A DNA stretch of 64,000 bases from JABMNT01 sp048262655 (GTDB lineage Bacteria; Pseudomonadota; Alphaproteobacteria; Rhodospirillales; Casp-alpha2): NCBI GenBank assembly GCA_048262655.1, contig JBLXEY010000002.1, positions 310,001 through 374,000 on the forward strand, given 5' to 3'. This document shows, in pieces, positions 27,251 to 35,795 of this stretch. Position 1 is the stretch's first letter. Each line of letters begins with the position of its first letter. The notes beneath the pieces are model-generated. The model saw only the letters and a list, made by a program, of their open reading frames with translations. It ran no database searches and had not been told where the DNA came from. Position numbers and translations under genes: made by a program.

Positions 27251-28021
27251 TTGAGCTTTTTACCCGAGACACAAACCACAAGCATATCGACGCACAACAA
27301 TGACGATATTTTCGTTCGCGAAAAAAGCCTCTGTCAGGAACTGATTGGAAAACTGACATTTACAGAAATGTTGTTTTTTCAAATTCTCGGCCGTGTTCCG
27401 AACGCAGCCGAGAGTGAAGTCGTCGACGCTTGCCTTGTTACCTTGATGGAACATGGTCTCACCCCAAGCGCCCTCGCGTCCCGGCTGGTCTACAGTTCAG
27501 CGACAGAGGCAATGCAGGGGGCCGTTGCCGCCGGCATCCTTGGCGTCGGCTCGTTATTTGTCGGGACAATGGAAGGTGCTGCCGCATTGATTGAGCAAAT
27601 CATCGCATCAGATGACCCGAAAGCAGAAGCTCTGGCAATTGCGCAAACCCACAAAGCCAGCCGCAGGCCCCTTCCCGGTTTTGGTCATCACATGCATAAA
27701 CCAGATGACCCACGATCTATTCGTCTTTTCGAAATTGCACATGCAAATGGTGTCGCCGGAAAGCACATTTCAGCCATCCAGGACTTATCAGATGCGATCG
27801 ACAAGACCTATGGAAAGCACATCACGATCAACGCGACGGGTGCCATTGCCGCAGCCTTGGGAGATTGCGGCGTACCCGCCGAAATAATGCGCGGTTTTGC
27901 TATTATTACCCGGGCTGCCGGGCTGGTCGGGCATATTCATGAGGAGCAACAAAAGCCCGCCATGCGCGCCATCTGGGAAGCGGCAGACGAAGCTGTGCCC
28001 TATGATGGAGAAGCCGGTTAA
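27251..28021 (+). CDS. Citrate synthase-like protein (citryl-CoA lyase family)
   Basis: This 256-residue short citrate-synthase-fold protein has the small-domain signature RPLPGFGHHMHKPDDPRS. At the position of the canonical catalytic His in a PLHGGA-type motif it has GTMEGAA, and at the usual Asp site it reads NATGAIAAALGD. It therefore lacks two classical citrate synthase catalytic residues and is unlikely to be a housekeeping citrate synthase. Related short proteins are annotated as citryl-CoA lyase. The start is TTG at 27251, supported by AGGAG at 27239-27243 seven bases upstream. It is cotranscribed with the acyl-CoA synthetase. Confidence 0.8.
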   Translation: MSFLPETQTTSISTHNNDDIFVREKSLCQELIGKLTFTEMLFFQILGRVPNAAESEVVDACLVTLMEHGLTPSALASRLVYSSATEAMQGAVAAGILGVGSLFVGTMEGAAALIEQIIASDDPKAEALAIAQTHKASRRPLPGFGHHMHKPDDPRSIRLFEIAHANGVAGKHISAIQDLSDAIDKTYGKHITINATGAIAAALGDCGVPAEIMRGFAIITRAAGLVGHIHEEQQKPAMRAIWEAADEAVPYDGEAG

Positions 28022-28038
28022 CGACGCGAACCGGTCGC

Positions 28039-28986
28039 TTACGGGTTAAGGGTTTCAGCAGTTTCCATGAACTCGCGCGCGTGGGCCAAATCTTTCAGGC
28101 CCGCATCCGACCCAAGTCCCGTGGCAACAAGACCGGATACAGCGGTCGCCAGCCGACAGGCCTCTTCCAGTGGATAGCCCATAGAAAGACCGGCAATAAA
28201 TCCCCCACAATAACTATCTCCGCAGCCGGTCGTATCGGAAACATCAACCTTGTAGGCAGGTACCCGGAAGTCTTCGTCCGGGGTGCTTACGTATGATCCT
28301 TTTTCGCCCCACTTAAAAATGCAGGACCTCGCACCAAGGCCTTTGAAGAACCTAGCCGCTTCAGCTGGCTCATCAAGGCCGGAAATTTGCACGGCCTCTT
28401 CAAACGAAGGCATGAAGAAATCTGTGTGCGGTAACAAGTCCTTGAGCAGACCAAGTGTTTGATCGTTTGGCGCAATAAGATCGAATGTCGTTGTCAGCCC
28501 CTTTGATTTGGCATGAGCCAATAACTTTGCACTTTGGCCTTGATCCATATCGTTAAGTAAGCCGGTGCCACCGTGGTGCAGAAACCTTGCGTCACAAACC
28601 GCATCGAACTGCTCTTCCGCGACAAACAACTTATCAGATGCGCCCCGGCTATGCAGCGCCGGGCGTTCCCCGTTTGAGCGGATGGGTAAAATTGTTGCTG
28701 ACGTCAGGGCTTCATCTGTACGCTGGACCCATGAACAATCAATGCCCATATCCTCGTAAAAGTTGACGATAAAATCACCTTTTTCATCATTGCCAACACA
28801 GGCAACGGTCGTTGTCGACAGGCCAAGTTTTGCCGCATTCATTAAGGCGCCTGATGCCGTACCTGCAGGGTTCATACGAATTTCATCGATAAAGGCGACC
28901 CCGCCGCCTTCGGGAATGGCATCGACGGGTCGCCCCGCAATATCCAGGATCGTTAAGCCGACAAAAACCGCATCAAACGTAGCCAT
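28039..28986 (-). CDS. PfkB/ribokinase family sugar kinase
   Basis: This 315-residue carbohydrate or nucleoside kinase has the N-terminal glycine motif (MNPAGTASGALMNAAKLG). The C-terminal PfkB signature is DVSDTTGCGDSYCGGFIAGL, where the first D after TTGCG is the catalytic base. The ATG at 28986 has GGAGG about 7 bases upstream. It is divergent from the Gfo/Idh/MocA gene, an arrangement common for sugar or inositol catabolism. The actual sugar is unknown. Confidence 0.88.
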   Translation of the reverse strand: MATFDAVFVGLTILDIAGRPVDAIPEGGGVAFIDEIRMNPAGTASGALMNAAKLGLSTTTVACVGNDEKGDFIVNFYEDMGIDCSWVQRTDEALTSATILPIRSNGERPALHSRGASDKLFVAEEQFDAVCDARFLHHGGTGLLNDMDQGQSAKLLAHAKSKGLTTTFDLIAPNDQTLGLLKDLLPHTDFFMPSFEEAVQISGLDEPAEAARFFKGLGARSCIFKWGEKGSYVSTPDEDFRVPAYKVDVSDTTGCGDSYCGGFIAGLSMGYPLEEACRLATAVSGLVATGLGSDAGLKDLAHAREFMETAETLNP

Positions 28987-29103
28987 TCGAATTCCTCCCG
29001 ATATTCAAGAATGTTGTTTAGAAGATTTCCTCGGGCGGCTATAATTGTCAACTCTATCTTCTAACGATTCCACTTTCTTGATTTTATCTTTGGAGTATTG
29101 CCT

Positions 29104-30081
29104 GTGACCATTTCTGTCGTCTTTGTTGGCCTTGGTGTTATGGGGCAGCGCATGCTCTCTAATATGAAAAAATATGGTGGCTATGATGTCATAGCAGGCT
29201 GGGACCCAAACCCTGCTGCGTGTAAAGAGGCAAAACAGATTGCGCCAGATCTGACGATTTCGGAAAATCCGTTTGATATGATATCGAGACCAGACGTCGA
29301 TCTGATTTACATCGCCTGCCCACCGTCCCATCACAAAACCTATGCCATGGCCGCCATTGCAGCTGGCAAAGCCATTTATTGTGAAAAGCCCTTGGGGGTT
29401 GATCTAAAAGAAAGCGCTGCATTGGTCACGGCCGTTGAAGCTGCAGGAAACAGGCATTGTGTGAATTTCTCATTGGCATCAGCAGCAGCAGTCAATTGCA
29501 TTGAAGACGGATTGAGCAGTGACACCATTGGCGAGGTAAAGGCCGTCGATATTCATTTGCATTTTTGTAAATGGCCACGTGACTGGCAGGTCCCTGCGGC
29601 CTGGCTGTTTGAACGAGATGAAGGTGGATTTGTTCGCGAAACTTTCTCTCATTATGCCTATCTCGCCCATCGGTTATTTGGGCCGGGTGAAATCCGTCAA
29701 GCCTACAGCCGCTATCCCGACGACAACACGTCAGCCGAATTCCAATCGGTTGCGGCGCTTGATTATAATGGCATCCCCGTTTCGTTCATCGGGGGTACCG
29801 GTGGCATTGCGACGAGTGGCTCGGATAAAATCGAATTCACCGTTTGGGGCACAAAAGCCGTTTACCGACTTTATGACTGGAATAGAATTCGGACCAGCAC
29901 CGGTAGCGGATGGGTTGAAGAGTTAACGGAAATCGACGATCTGAGAGAAGAAGGTTACCGCCGCACGCTCGAAAATGTCAGCAATATGATGCAGGGCGGC
30001 GCGCATTCCATGCCGAGTTTTAGTGATGCCTACCGCGTTCAGGAAATCGTTGAAGGGATCCTTGGCAACGACGCTAGCTGA
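29104..30081 (+). CDS. Gfo/Idh/MocA family oxidoreductase
   Basis: This 325-residue NAD(P)-dependent sugar or polyol dehydrogenase family protein has an N-terminal Rossmann fold (VVFVGLGVMGQRML), the typical IACPPSHHKTYAMAAIAAGKAIYCEKPLG with the catalytic Lys of EKP, and a C-terminal beta-sheet domain. I choose GTG at 29104: GGAG at 29092-29095 is 8 bases before it, but only 2 bases before the TTG at 29098. Its stop overlaps the small DUF2474 gene on the other strand by 8 bases. Confidence 0.88.
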   Translation: MTISVVFVGLGVMGQRMLSNMKKYGGYDVIAGWDPNPAACKEAKQIAPDLTISENPFDMISRPDVDLIYIACPPSHHKTYAMAAIAAGKAIYCEKPLGVDLKESAALVTAVEAAGNRHCVNFSLASAAAVNCIEDGLSSDTIGEVKAVDIHLHFCKWPRDWQVPAAWLFERDEGGFVRETFSHYAYLAHRLFGPGEIRQAYSRYPDDNTSAEFQSVAALDYNGIPVSFIGGTGGIATSGSDKIEFTVWGTKAVYRLYDWNRIRTSTGSGWVEELTEIDDLREEGYRRTLENVSNMMQGGAHSMPSFSDAYRVQEIVEGILGNDAS

Positions 30082-30187
30082 TAACGCTGCGGATCACCCA
30101 GGCAACGATCCCGAGCGCAGCAATCGACACCAACCAGTATAGGCCAAACCAGCCAAGGCGCTTCGACCATTTCTTCGTCGAGGTCAA
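30074..30187 (-). CDS. DUF2474 small membrane protein of the cytochrome bd operon
   Basis: This 37-residue peptide has a basic start (MTSTKKWSKRLGW) and one TM helix (FGLYWLVSIAALGIVAWVI). It matches the size, position and pattern of DUF2474 proteins, which follow cydB in many proteobacteria and resemble CydX-like accessory subunits. The TTG start overlaps the cydB stop as TTGA, implying translational coupling. It is too short for usual ORF cut-offs. A role in assembling or stabilising the oxidase is inference. Confidence 0.8.
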   Translation of the reverse strand: MTSTKKWSKRLGWFGLYWLVSIAALGIVAWVIRSVIS

Positions 30188-31188
30188 TGATACCCCTCCT
30201 CAGGTTTTACTTTGCCACGGAACACCCAATAAGCGTAGGCCGTGTAACCCAGAATAAGCGGGACCAAAACAACCGTTCCAACAAGCGTGAACCAAAGGCT
30301 TTCATCGGGCGCAGCCGCGTCCCATATGGTTAAAGACGGCGGCACCATATGCGGATAGAAGCTGATACCAATACCGGCGAAACTCAAAATAAATAAAAAC
30401 AACGCGGCTAAAAAAGGCACCCCGTCTTGTTGCTTTTTTAAACCCCTGAAGAGTTTCCAGGTGGCCAACGCAATAAATGCCGGCACCAAAAAACTGAAAA
30501 TAGCCGTCGGAAAGGTAAACCACTTTTGGTAATAGACGGGATTTTGAAACGGTGTAAGCAAACTGACCAATCCAATAAAAGCGAGCGTGGCAAGTGCCGT
30601 ATAACGTGATAGTCGCCGCATGGTATCTTGCAGCGGCCCTTCTGTTTTCATAACCAGCCAGGTCGCACCCAGCAGCGCATAGCCGATGGCAACGGCCACT
30701 CCCGTGAGGATTGAAAATGGCGTTAACCAGTCCCACCAGCCTCCTGCATAGGCGCGGTCAACAATTGTGATGCCTTGTACCAGTGCGCCAAGAGCAATAC
30801 CTTGCATCAACGAAGCGATCAGCGAACCGCCAAAAAAAGCGATATCCCAAACCCCTTTCCAACGTTGTGTGCGCCACCGAAATTCAAATGCAACGCCCCG
30901 AAAAACGAGTGCCAGTAACATCAACGTTAACGGCATATAGAGCGCTGGCAGCACCGTCGCATAGGCCAGTGGAAAAACGGCAAAAAGCCCGCCACCCCCC
31001 ATCACCAACCAGGTCTCATTTCCATCCCAGACCGGGGCAACCGAGTTCATGGCAACATCGCGATTTTGTTCATTCCCTGCTAAGGGAAACAAAATGCCTA
31101 TCCCCAAATCAAACCCGTCCAAAACCACATAGGTCAAAACAGAGAAAGCGATGATACCAGCCCAAATGAAGGGAAGATCTAATTCCAT
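30184..31188 (-). CDS. cydB: Cytochrome bd ubiquinol oxidase subunit II
   Basis: This 334-residue integral membrane subunit has about eight or nine TM helices. It begins with the conserved FIWAGIIAFSVLTYVVLDGFDLGIGILFP and continues with APVWDGNETWLVMGGGGLFAVFPLAYA. It pairs with CydA to oxidise quinol and reduce oxygen, often under low oxygen or in the presence of cyanide. It starts 9 bases after the cydA stop and overlaps the DUF2474 gene. Confidence 0.97.
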   Translation of the reverse strand: MELDLPFIWAGIIAFSVLTYVVLDGFDLGIGILFPLAGNEQNRDVAMNSVAPVWDGNETWLVMGGGGLFAVFPLAYATVLPALYMPLTLMLLALVFRGVAFEFRWRTQRWKGVWDIAFFGGSLIASLMQGIALGALVQGITIVDRAYAGGWWDWLTPFSILTGVAVAIGYALLGATWLVMKTEGPLQDTMRRLSRYTALATLAFIGLVSLLTPFQNPVYYQKWFTFPTAIFSFLVPAFIALATWKLFRGLKKQQDGVPFLAALFLFILSFAGIGISFYPHMVPPSLTIWDAAAPDESLWFTLVGTVVLVPLILGYTAYAYWVFRGKVKPEEGYH

Positions 31189-31197
31189 GGAAACCTC

Positions 31198-32607
31198 CTA
31201 TCTGCTATGCTTGGGCATTTGGTTTTCGATTTGCGGGGGCGTCAGTGCGGCGGCTCGCAAGGGGCCATCGGCAAGAACACCTGCGGCTTGTGACGGTGGT
31301 TTGTTCATAAGCCTGAGGATATAAAAGACACCCGCGCCAAAGACAAAAAAGTAGACAATGATAAAAGCAACGAGCGATGCCGCGACGGCAGGCGCTTCAA
31401 TTGGTGCAAGCGACTGACTTGTTCTTAAAAGTCCATAAACCGTGAAAGGTTGCCGCCCGACTTCTGTTGTCACCCAGCCAGCTAGAACGGCGACGAAACC
31501 GGTAGGCGCCATCAGCAAAACCGTCCGGTGTAACCACGGAGACTCATATAGCCGTCCCCGGAACCGGGCGTATAGGCTCCACAGGCCAACGCACAGCATC
31601 GCCATACCGATTGCAATCATGATGCGGAAACTCCAAAAAACGATCGCGACCGGAGGCTCGTCTGCATCATCTATGGTATCCAATCCGGCTAAGGGGGCAT
31701 TCAGGTCGTGCTTCAATATCAAGCTGGAAAGCTTGGGAATTTGAATGGCGTAATCGATGCGCTTTTCAGCAGAATTCGGGATTCCAAACAAAATTAGCGG
31801 TGCGCCTTCCGGGTGACTGTCATAGTGCCCTTCCATCGCCATCACCTTGGCCGGTTGATGCTCCAGCGTATTTAAACCGTGCAGATCGCCCGCGAAAATC
31901 TGGATGGGGGTAACGATGGCAGCCATCCACATGGCCATAGAAAACATGATCCGCTTGGCATGCCCTTCCCCGCCCCGTAAGAGATGCAGGGCGCCAACTC
32001 CGCCAACTACGAAGGCTGTCGTTAGAAACGCCGCCAGGACCATATGTACAAGGCGGTAGCCAAATGACGGGTTAAAGACAATCGCAAACCAATCCAGTGG
32101 GATAAACTGACCGACATCATTGATGCCGTAACCTGCCGGCGTTTGCATCCAGGAGTTCACTGATAAAATCCATGTTGCCGACATCAAGGTACCGAAGGCG
32201 ACCATGGCCGTTGCGAACATATGTAAACCCGGGCCCACACGGTTGCGACCAAACAACATTATGCCAAGGAATCCGGCTTCCAGGAAAAATGCAGACAGAA
32301 CCTCATACGCCATGAGCGGCCCCAGGATCGGTCCCGTCTTATCGGCAAAGACCGACCAGTTGGTGCCAAACTGGTATGACATAACAATGCCGGAGACGAC
32401 CCCCATACCGAAGGCGACAGCGAATATTTTTTTCCAGTAATCAAACAGCGAAAGATAAGCCGGGTCTTTTTTCCACAACCACAAAGCATTAAGCACCGCA
32501 AGATAACTGGCAAGGCCAATTGAAAATGCGGGAAAGACGATATGAAACGAAACTGTGAAAGCGAACTGTAGGCGTGCCAATGTTTCCGCAGTTAGATCAA
32601 ATAACAT
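31198..32607 (-). CDS. cydA: Cytochrome bd ubiquinol oxidase subunit I (short Q-loop, CioA-type)
   Basis: This 469-residue heme-bearing subunit keeps the axial His near the N-terminus (FTVSFHIVFPAFSIG), the GRQPFTVYGLLRTSQS segment and the quinol-site region. It is shorter than the about 520-residue E. coli CydA, which fits the short Q-loop, cyanide-insensitive type. ATG at 32607 follows a GGAG site. The 221-base upstream gap to hpt probably holds the promoter; I did not find a clear FNR box. Confidence 0.96.
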   Translation of the reverse strand: MLFDLTAETLARLQFAFTVSFHIVFPAFSIGLASYLAVLNALWLWKKDPAYLSLFDYWKKIFAVAFGMGVVSGIVMSYQFGTNWSVFADKTGPILGPLMAYEVLSAFFLEAGFLGIMLFGRNRVGPGLHMFATAMVAFGTLMSATWILSVNSWMQTPAGYGINDVGQFIPLDWFAIVFNPSFGYRLVHMVLAAFLTTAFVVGGVGALHLLRGGEGHAKRIMFSMAMWMAAIVTPIQIFAGDLHGLNTLEHQPAKVMAMEGHYDSHPEGAPLILFGIPNSAEKRIDYAIQIPKLSSLILKHDLNAPLAGLDTIDDADEPPVAIVFWSFRIMIAIGMAMLCVGLWSLYARFRGRLYESPWLHRTVLLMAPTGFVAVLAGWVTTEVGRQPFTVYGLLRTSQSLAPIEAPAVAASLVAFIIVYFFVFGAGVFYILRLMNKPPSQAAGVLADGPLRAAALTPPQIENQMPKHSR

Positions 32608-32828
32608 GAGAGTCTCCAGCTATGACCGTTATGCTATGTTTTAGATATGGCGTTATTTCGCAACTGCAACATACGAAAAATAAAAAGATGATATTAAACT
32701 AAAATCCAGAGCACCGGTCATCTTCAACAGGTGTTGGCCTCCCTGACCTAAGACATGAGGATTGCACCACGAGAGGTGATCTGGAAACGCGCACTTAGGA
32801 AACGAAGCACCGGAGGTTTTGCTTCCCC

Positions 32829-33359
32829 CTACTCTTCTTTTTCGACCATCCCCAGATACGGTAATGACCGATAGTCTTCGGCATAGTCGATGCCATAACC
32901 GACGACAAATTCGTCCGGGATCGTAAAACAGACGAAATCGACATTCACATCGACTTCGCGCCGCGACGGTTTATCGAGCAAGGTACAGGTTAGAATTCTT
33001 TTTGTGCCGCCCGCTTCCAAAAGTTTCATGGCATAGGTCAGTGAATTTCCCGTATCAACAATGTCATCGACCAGCAACACCGTGCGATCATCGTTAACGT
33101 CAGGATAGCCACCGATCAACAAGACATCGCCTGATGCCTTTTGTTTATTGCCATAACTGCTGAGGCGCAAAAACTCGATATGATTGGGAAGCCCGGCCCG
33201 ATCCAGGGCGCGAACCAAATCTGCCATAAAAACAAAGCTGCCTTTCAACACACCAATAACCGTCAGCTTGCCCTCAACGCTCGCAGCAATTTCTTTGGCG
33301 ACGATCTCGATCCGCTCCGCCAGTTCTTCAGCGCTATACATCTGTTTTACCGTGGTCAT
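32829..33359 (-). CDS. hpt: Hypoxanthine phosphoribosyltransferase
   Basis: This 176-residue purine salvage enzyme joins hypoxanthine or guanine to PRPP. The PRPP motif VLLVDDIVDTGNSL, the pyrophosphate loop LKGSFVFMADL and the base-binding end FTIPDEFVVGYGIDYAEDYRSLPYLG are clear. ATG at 33359 has AGGA seven bases before it; an upstream in-frame start lacks similarity. Confidence 0.95.
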   Translation of the reverse strand: MTTVKQMYSAEELAERIEIVAKEIAASVEGKLTVIGVLKGSFVFMADLVRALDRAGLPNHIEFLRLSSYGNKQKASGDVLLIGGYPDVNDDRTVLLVDDIVDTGNSLTYAMKLLEAGGTKRILTCTLLDKPSRREVDVNVDFVCFTIPDEFVVGYGIDYAEDYRSLPYLGMVEKEE

Positions 33360-33519
33360 ATCGTCTTCCTGTTGGCTTGCGTAATCAAAATACTGCCGGG
33401 CCAAGATACGTCAGGGCATCGGCTACCGAAAGCGTAAAGGCTGTATCCCCTGTTGCACTTTGAAATAAATCAGCCACATCCATTAGGGTAGGTCCGTTTC
33501 ACATCCTGGAGAGCTGAGT

Positions 33520-33972
33520 ATGAGTAAAAAAGCCAGAGCCGTTGGCATCAATCACGTCGCATTGGAAGTCGATAACATCGCTGAAGCCGTCGCCTTCTAT
33601 GCGAAGTTCATTGATTTTGAAATCGAAAGCCAAAACGATACACAGGCCTTCATCTATTTCGGTGATCAGTTCATCAACTTCACCAAGGGCCGCACGCAAG
33701 GCCCCGATCAAGAACGGCACTTTGGCATCGCGGTTGATGATAAAGAGTTGGTCCGTGAAACCCTGATCGACATGGGTGTCACCTTTGTGAACGGGCCAGA
33801 AAGCCGGTTCCTTGATTTCTTCGATCCCTGGGGCAACCGGGTTGAGATCGTCACCTACGTCAAAATCCAGTTCAGCAAAGCCGACCACGTGCTCAAAGGC
33901 ATGGGGCTGGAGCATTTAAAAAAGACAGACGAGGCGATTGCCGAGCTTTCCGATAAAGGGTTGGCGCCTTAA
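33520..33972 (+). CDS. VOC-superfamily (glyoxalase/dioxygenase fold) protein
   Basis: This 150-residue metal-enzyme-fold protein opens with INHVALEVDNIAEAVAFYAKFID and ends with FFDPWGNRVEIVTY; the His and Glu of these motifs are typical metal ligands. The exact reaction is not readable. ATG at 33520 has GGAG about 8 bases upstream. The stop shares the tetranucleotide TTAA (33969-33972) with the stop of the convergent gene. Confidence 0.82.
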   Translation: MSKKARAVGINHVALEVDNIAEAVAFYAKFIDFEIESQNDTQAFIYFGDQFINFTKGRTQGPDQERHFGIAVDDKELVRETLIDMGVTFVNGPESRFLDFFDPWGNRVEIVTYVKIQFSKADHVLKGMGLEHLKKTDEAIAELSDKGLAP

Positions 33973-34505
33973 AAAAAGCGACCCCAAAGGCCCTCAAGAT
34001 AGCTCCTCCCCAAAGGCAGAGCGTAGGCGACTACGGCCAGAGAAAACAGGTAGATGAACACCCTGAGCCCCATCCACCCCCATTGGGTGAAGGCGTAAGC
34101 CTGTGATGAGTTGTTGTCCTCTGTCAGTTGCTGTTCCCTGTTGCCTTCCGGAATTCCCAACAAGGCATGGCGCAACCAGAACAAACCAATCGTTGCCCAT
34201 AACTGGCAAAAGGCGATCGCGAGCATTAGCCAGACAAGAAGCATATCGATATATGGTGCAAACCAGCTGACCAAAGGCGCGATCCACTTTGCGTCACTCA
34301 GGCTGGTCAGATTCCCGATTTCGGGCGGAAGCTCCGTTAAATAATTGCCAGATAGGTCAAGAGATTTAAGGTTGGTGAGCTGTATGATATCGGGGATCAG
34401 ATTTGCTATATCATCATTTGTTAAGTCGCTAAAAGATAGATTTAGGTTACGTTCAGTTCTTGCAATGGCCTCATGAACGATCTTTTGTGCGGATTGAAAA
34501 CTCAT
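33969..34505 (-). CDS. Leucine-rich-repeat membrane protein
   Basis: I do not recognise a named family for this 178-residue protein. The N-terminal part has a short LRR stretch (LTNLKSLDLSGNYLTELPPEIGNLTSL at about residues 42-68), followed by two or three TM helices (MLLVWLMLAIAFCQLWATIG, LRVFIYLFSLAVVAYALPLG). The LRR is too short for a full horseshoe, so this may be a decayed or minimal module. The ATG at 34503-34505 is used; no strong ribosome site is obvious. Confidence 0.6.
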   Translation of the reverse strand: MSFQSAQKIVHEAIARTERNLNLSFSDLTNDDIANLIPDIIQLTNLKSLDLSGNYLTELPPEIGNLTSLSDAKWIAPLVSWFAPYIDMLLVWLMLAIAFCQLWATIGLFWLRHALLGIPEGNREQQLTEDNNSSQAYAFTQWGWMGLRVFIYLFSLAVVAYALPLGRSYLEGLWGRFF

Positions 34506-34617
34506 ACGTAAGGCTCTTTGGCTGTGCCAGCTAATAAAATCTGTGCCAATTATCGTTATAATGGTTTTTAAGGCAAGGCGTATTGACTGGCTCTTGTCTT
34601 TAGAAGCCCGGCTTCGC

Positions 34618-35625
34618 TTAGTCCGCGGCGCTTGCCGTGAGCGTTTGTGTCGCTGTGTTCCAGCGCCAGAGGCTGCTTGGTGTTAAGTGCGTACCGCCCC
34701 ACCAGCGATCGGTTTTGTTTTGGCTTGCATGGTCAAAGTCTCCGGCAAGGGCGGCAAAGTCTCCGGCAAGGGCGGCGCGGCCGGTGTCGGTGAGGGTGAG
34801 GTCTCGGGATCGGTAGTCCTTAATTTCTGCTTCCGATCGTGTGAGCTGAAACGGTTTGTCGCTTAAGCCGGCGATTAGCGGGGCGTCGCAATAAGCGAGG
34901 CTTTCCAACATGCGGAAATAGGACCAGTCGCCCATAAACATGGCTTCTTCCGATTCAAGGCAACGGCCAAATAGCGCACCAATTTTCAAAGGGCCCGCGT
35001 TCAAATGCTCAAGGGCATGGCGCTCACTTCTCGCGAGGCCGCTTTTTACGTCCGGCAACTCTTCGAGCATCCGGTGCACAGATGATTGCATGTGCGGGAA
35101 CGCCGGCGGGTTTTCGGGCAGGAACGCGGCCCAGGATTCTGGCGTGGGTTGACGGAAAGCCGTCCAGGCTTTTTGGGCAAACAGAAAGGCTTCTGGTGGT
35201 AAGGGTTTGCCTGCGCCGCCCAAAGTGGTGAACTGCTGATCATCCATCAATCCCAGAAAATGATCGGACTGACAGAGCACGACGTTTTCACGCCGTCCAA
35301 GTTCGCTCATATAGTCGACGATCTGCAGGAGTTGCAACTGGTCATATAGATCGTGCTCAAACCAAAGCTCGATCCTCTCATATGCCGCATGATTTCGGAT
35401 GGCGATCTCACGATTTTGGTGTTTGGCAGTATCGTCCCCTTGGGCTTGAGGGAAGGTTTTCATCAAATAGTCGGCCCTGATTCCAGAAAGCTCTTCATAG
35501 GTCGCGGTCAACGGCACCGGACCTTCATGCAGCACGTCATGCCACGGCTCAACACGGGCATCGGGAAATAAAACTTTAAGATGATCACCGGCGCTATCGC
35601 CGTTTGTAAGGATAAGGGTACTCAT
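34618..35625 (-). CDS. DUF1835 domain-containing protein
   Basis: This 335-residue protein opens with the DUF1835 pattern (LILTNGDSAGDHLK, EPWHDVLHEGPVP) followed by a C-terminal helical region. The function of this family is unknown. ATG at 35625 is chosen because family similarity starts there; a longer in-frame start exists. A perfect 21-base tandem duplication inside it repeats AALAGDF near the C-terminus. Confidence 0.75.
   Translation of the reverse strand: MSTLILTNGDSAGDHLKVLFPDARVEPWHDVLHEGPVPLTATYEELSGIRADYLMKTFPQAQGDDTAKHQNREIAIRNHAAYERIELWFEHDLYDQLQLLQIVDYMSELGRRENVVLCQSDHFLGLMDDQQFTTLGGAGKPLPPEAFLFAQKAWTAFRQPTPESWAAFLPENPPAFPHMQSSVHRMLEELPDVKSGLARSERHALEHLNAGPLKIGALFGRCLESEEAMFMGDWSYFRMLESLAYCDAPLIAGLSDKPFQLTRSEAEIKDYRSRDLTLTDTGRAALAGDFAALAGDFDHASQNKTDRWWGGTHLTPSSLWRWNTATQTLTASAAD
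34734..34775. repeat. Perfect 21-bp tandem duplication within the DUF1835 gene
   Basis: Bases 34734-34754 and 34755-34775 are identical and in frame, giving two AALAGDF-like units in the protein. The exact identity points to a recent slippage duplication or contraction-prone site. Confidence 0.9.
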
Positions 35626-35740
35626 GAGACACAGGCCGTATTGTTGCAATTAATTCTTAATTACATATCGCACCAATTCTGTCCACCGTGTTAGTGAAAC
35701 CTCGATGGCAACGGATCAGCGGGAACACACCATCACTTTT

Positions 35741-35779
35741 GAAAAACCACCGGACCCGCAACAAAAGGCATGCGGGTCC
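35741..35779 (-). terminator. Rho-independent terminator of the outer-membrane protein gene
   Basis: A perfect 9-bp stem (GGACCCGCA at 35752-35760 and TGCGGGTCC at 35771-35779) with a 10-base loop is followed on the minus strand, after about five bases, by TTTTT. It lies about 17 bases past the stop codon. Confidence 0.65.
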
Positions 35780-35795
35780 AGCTTTAGGAGAGCCT

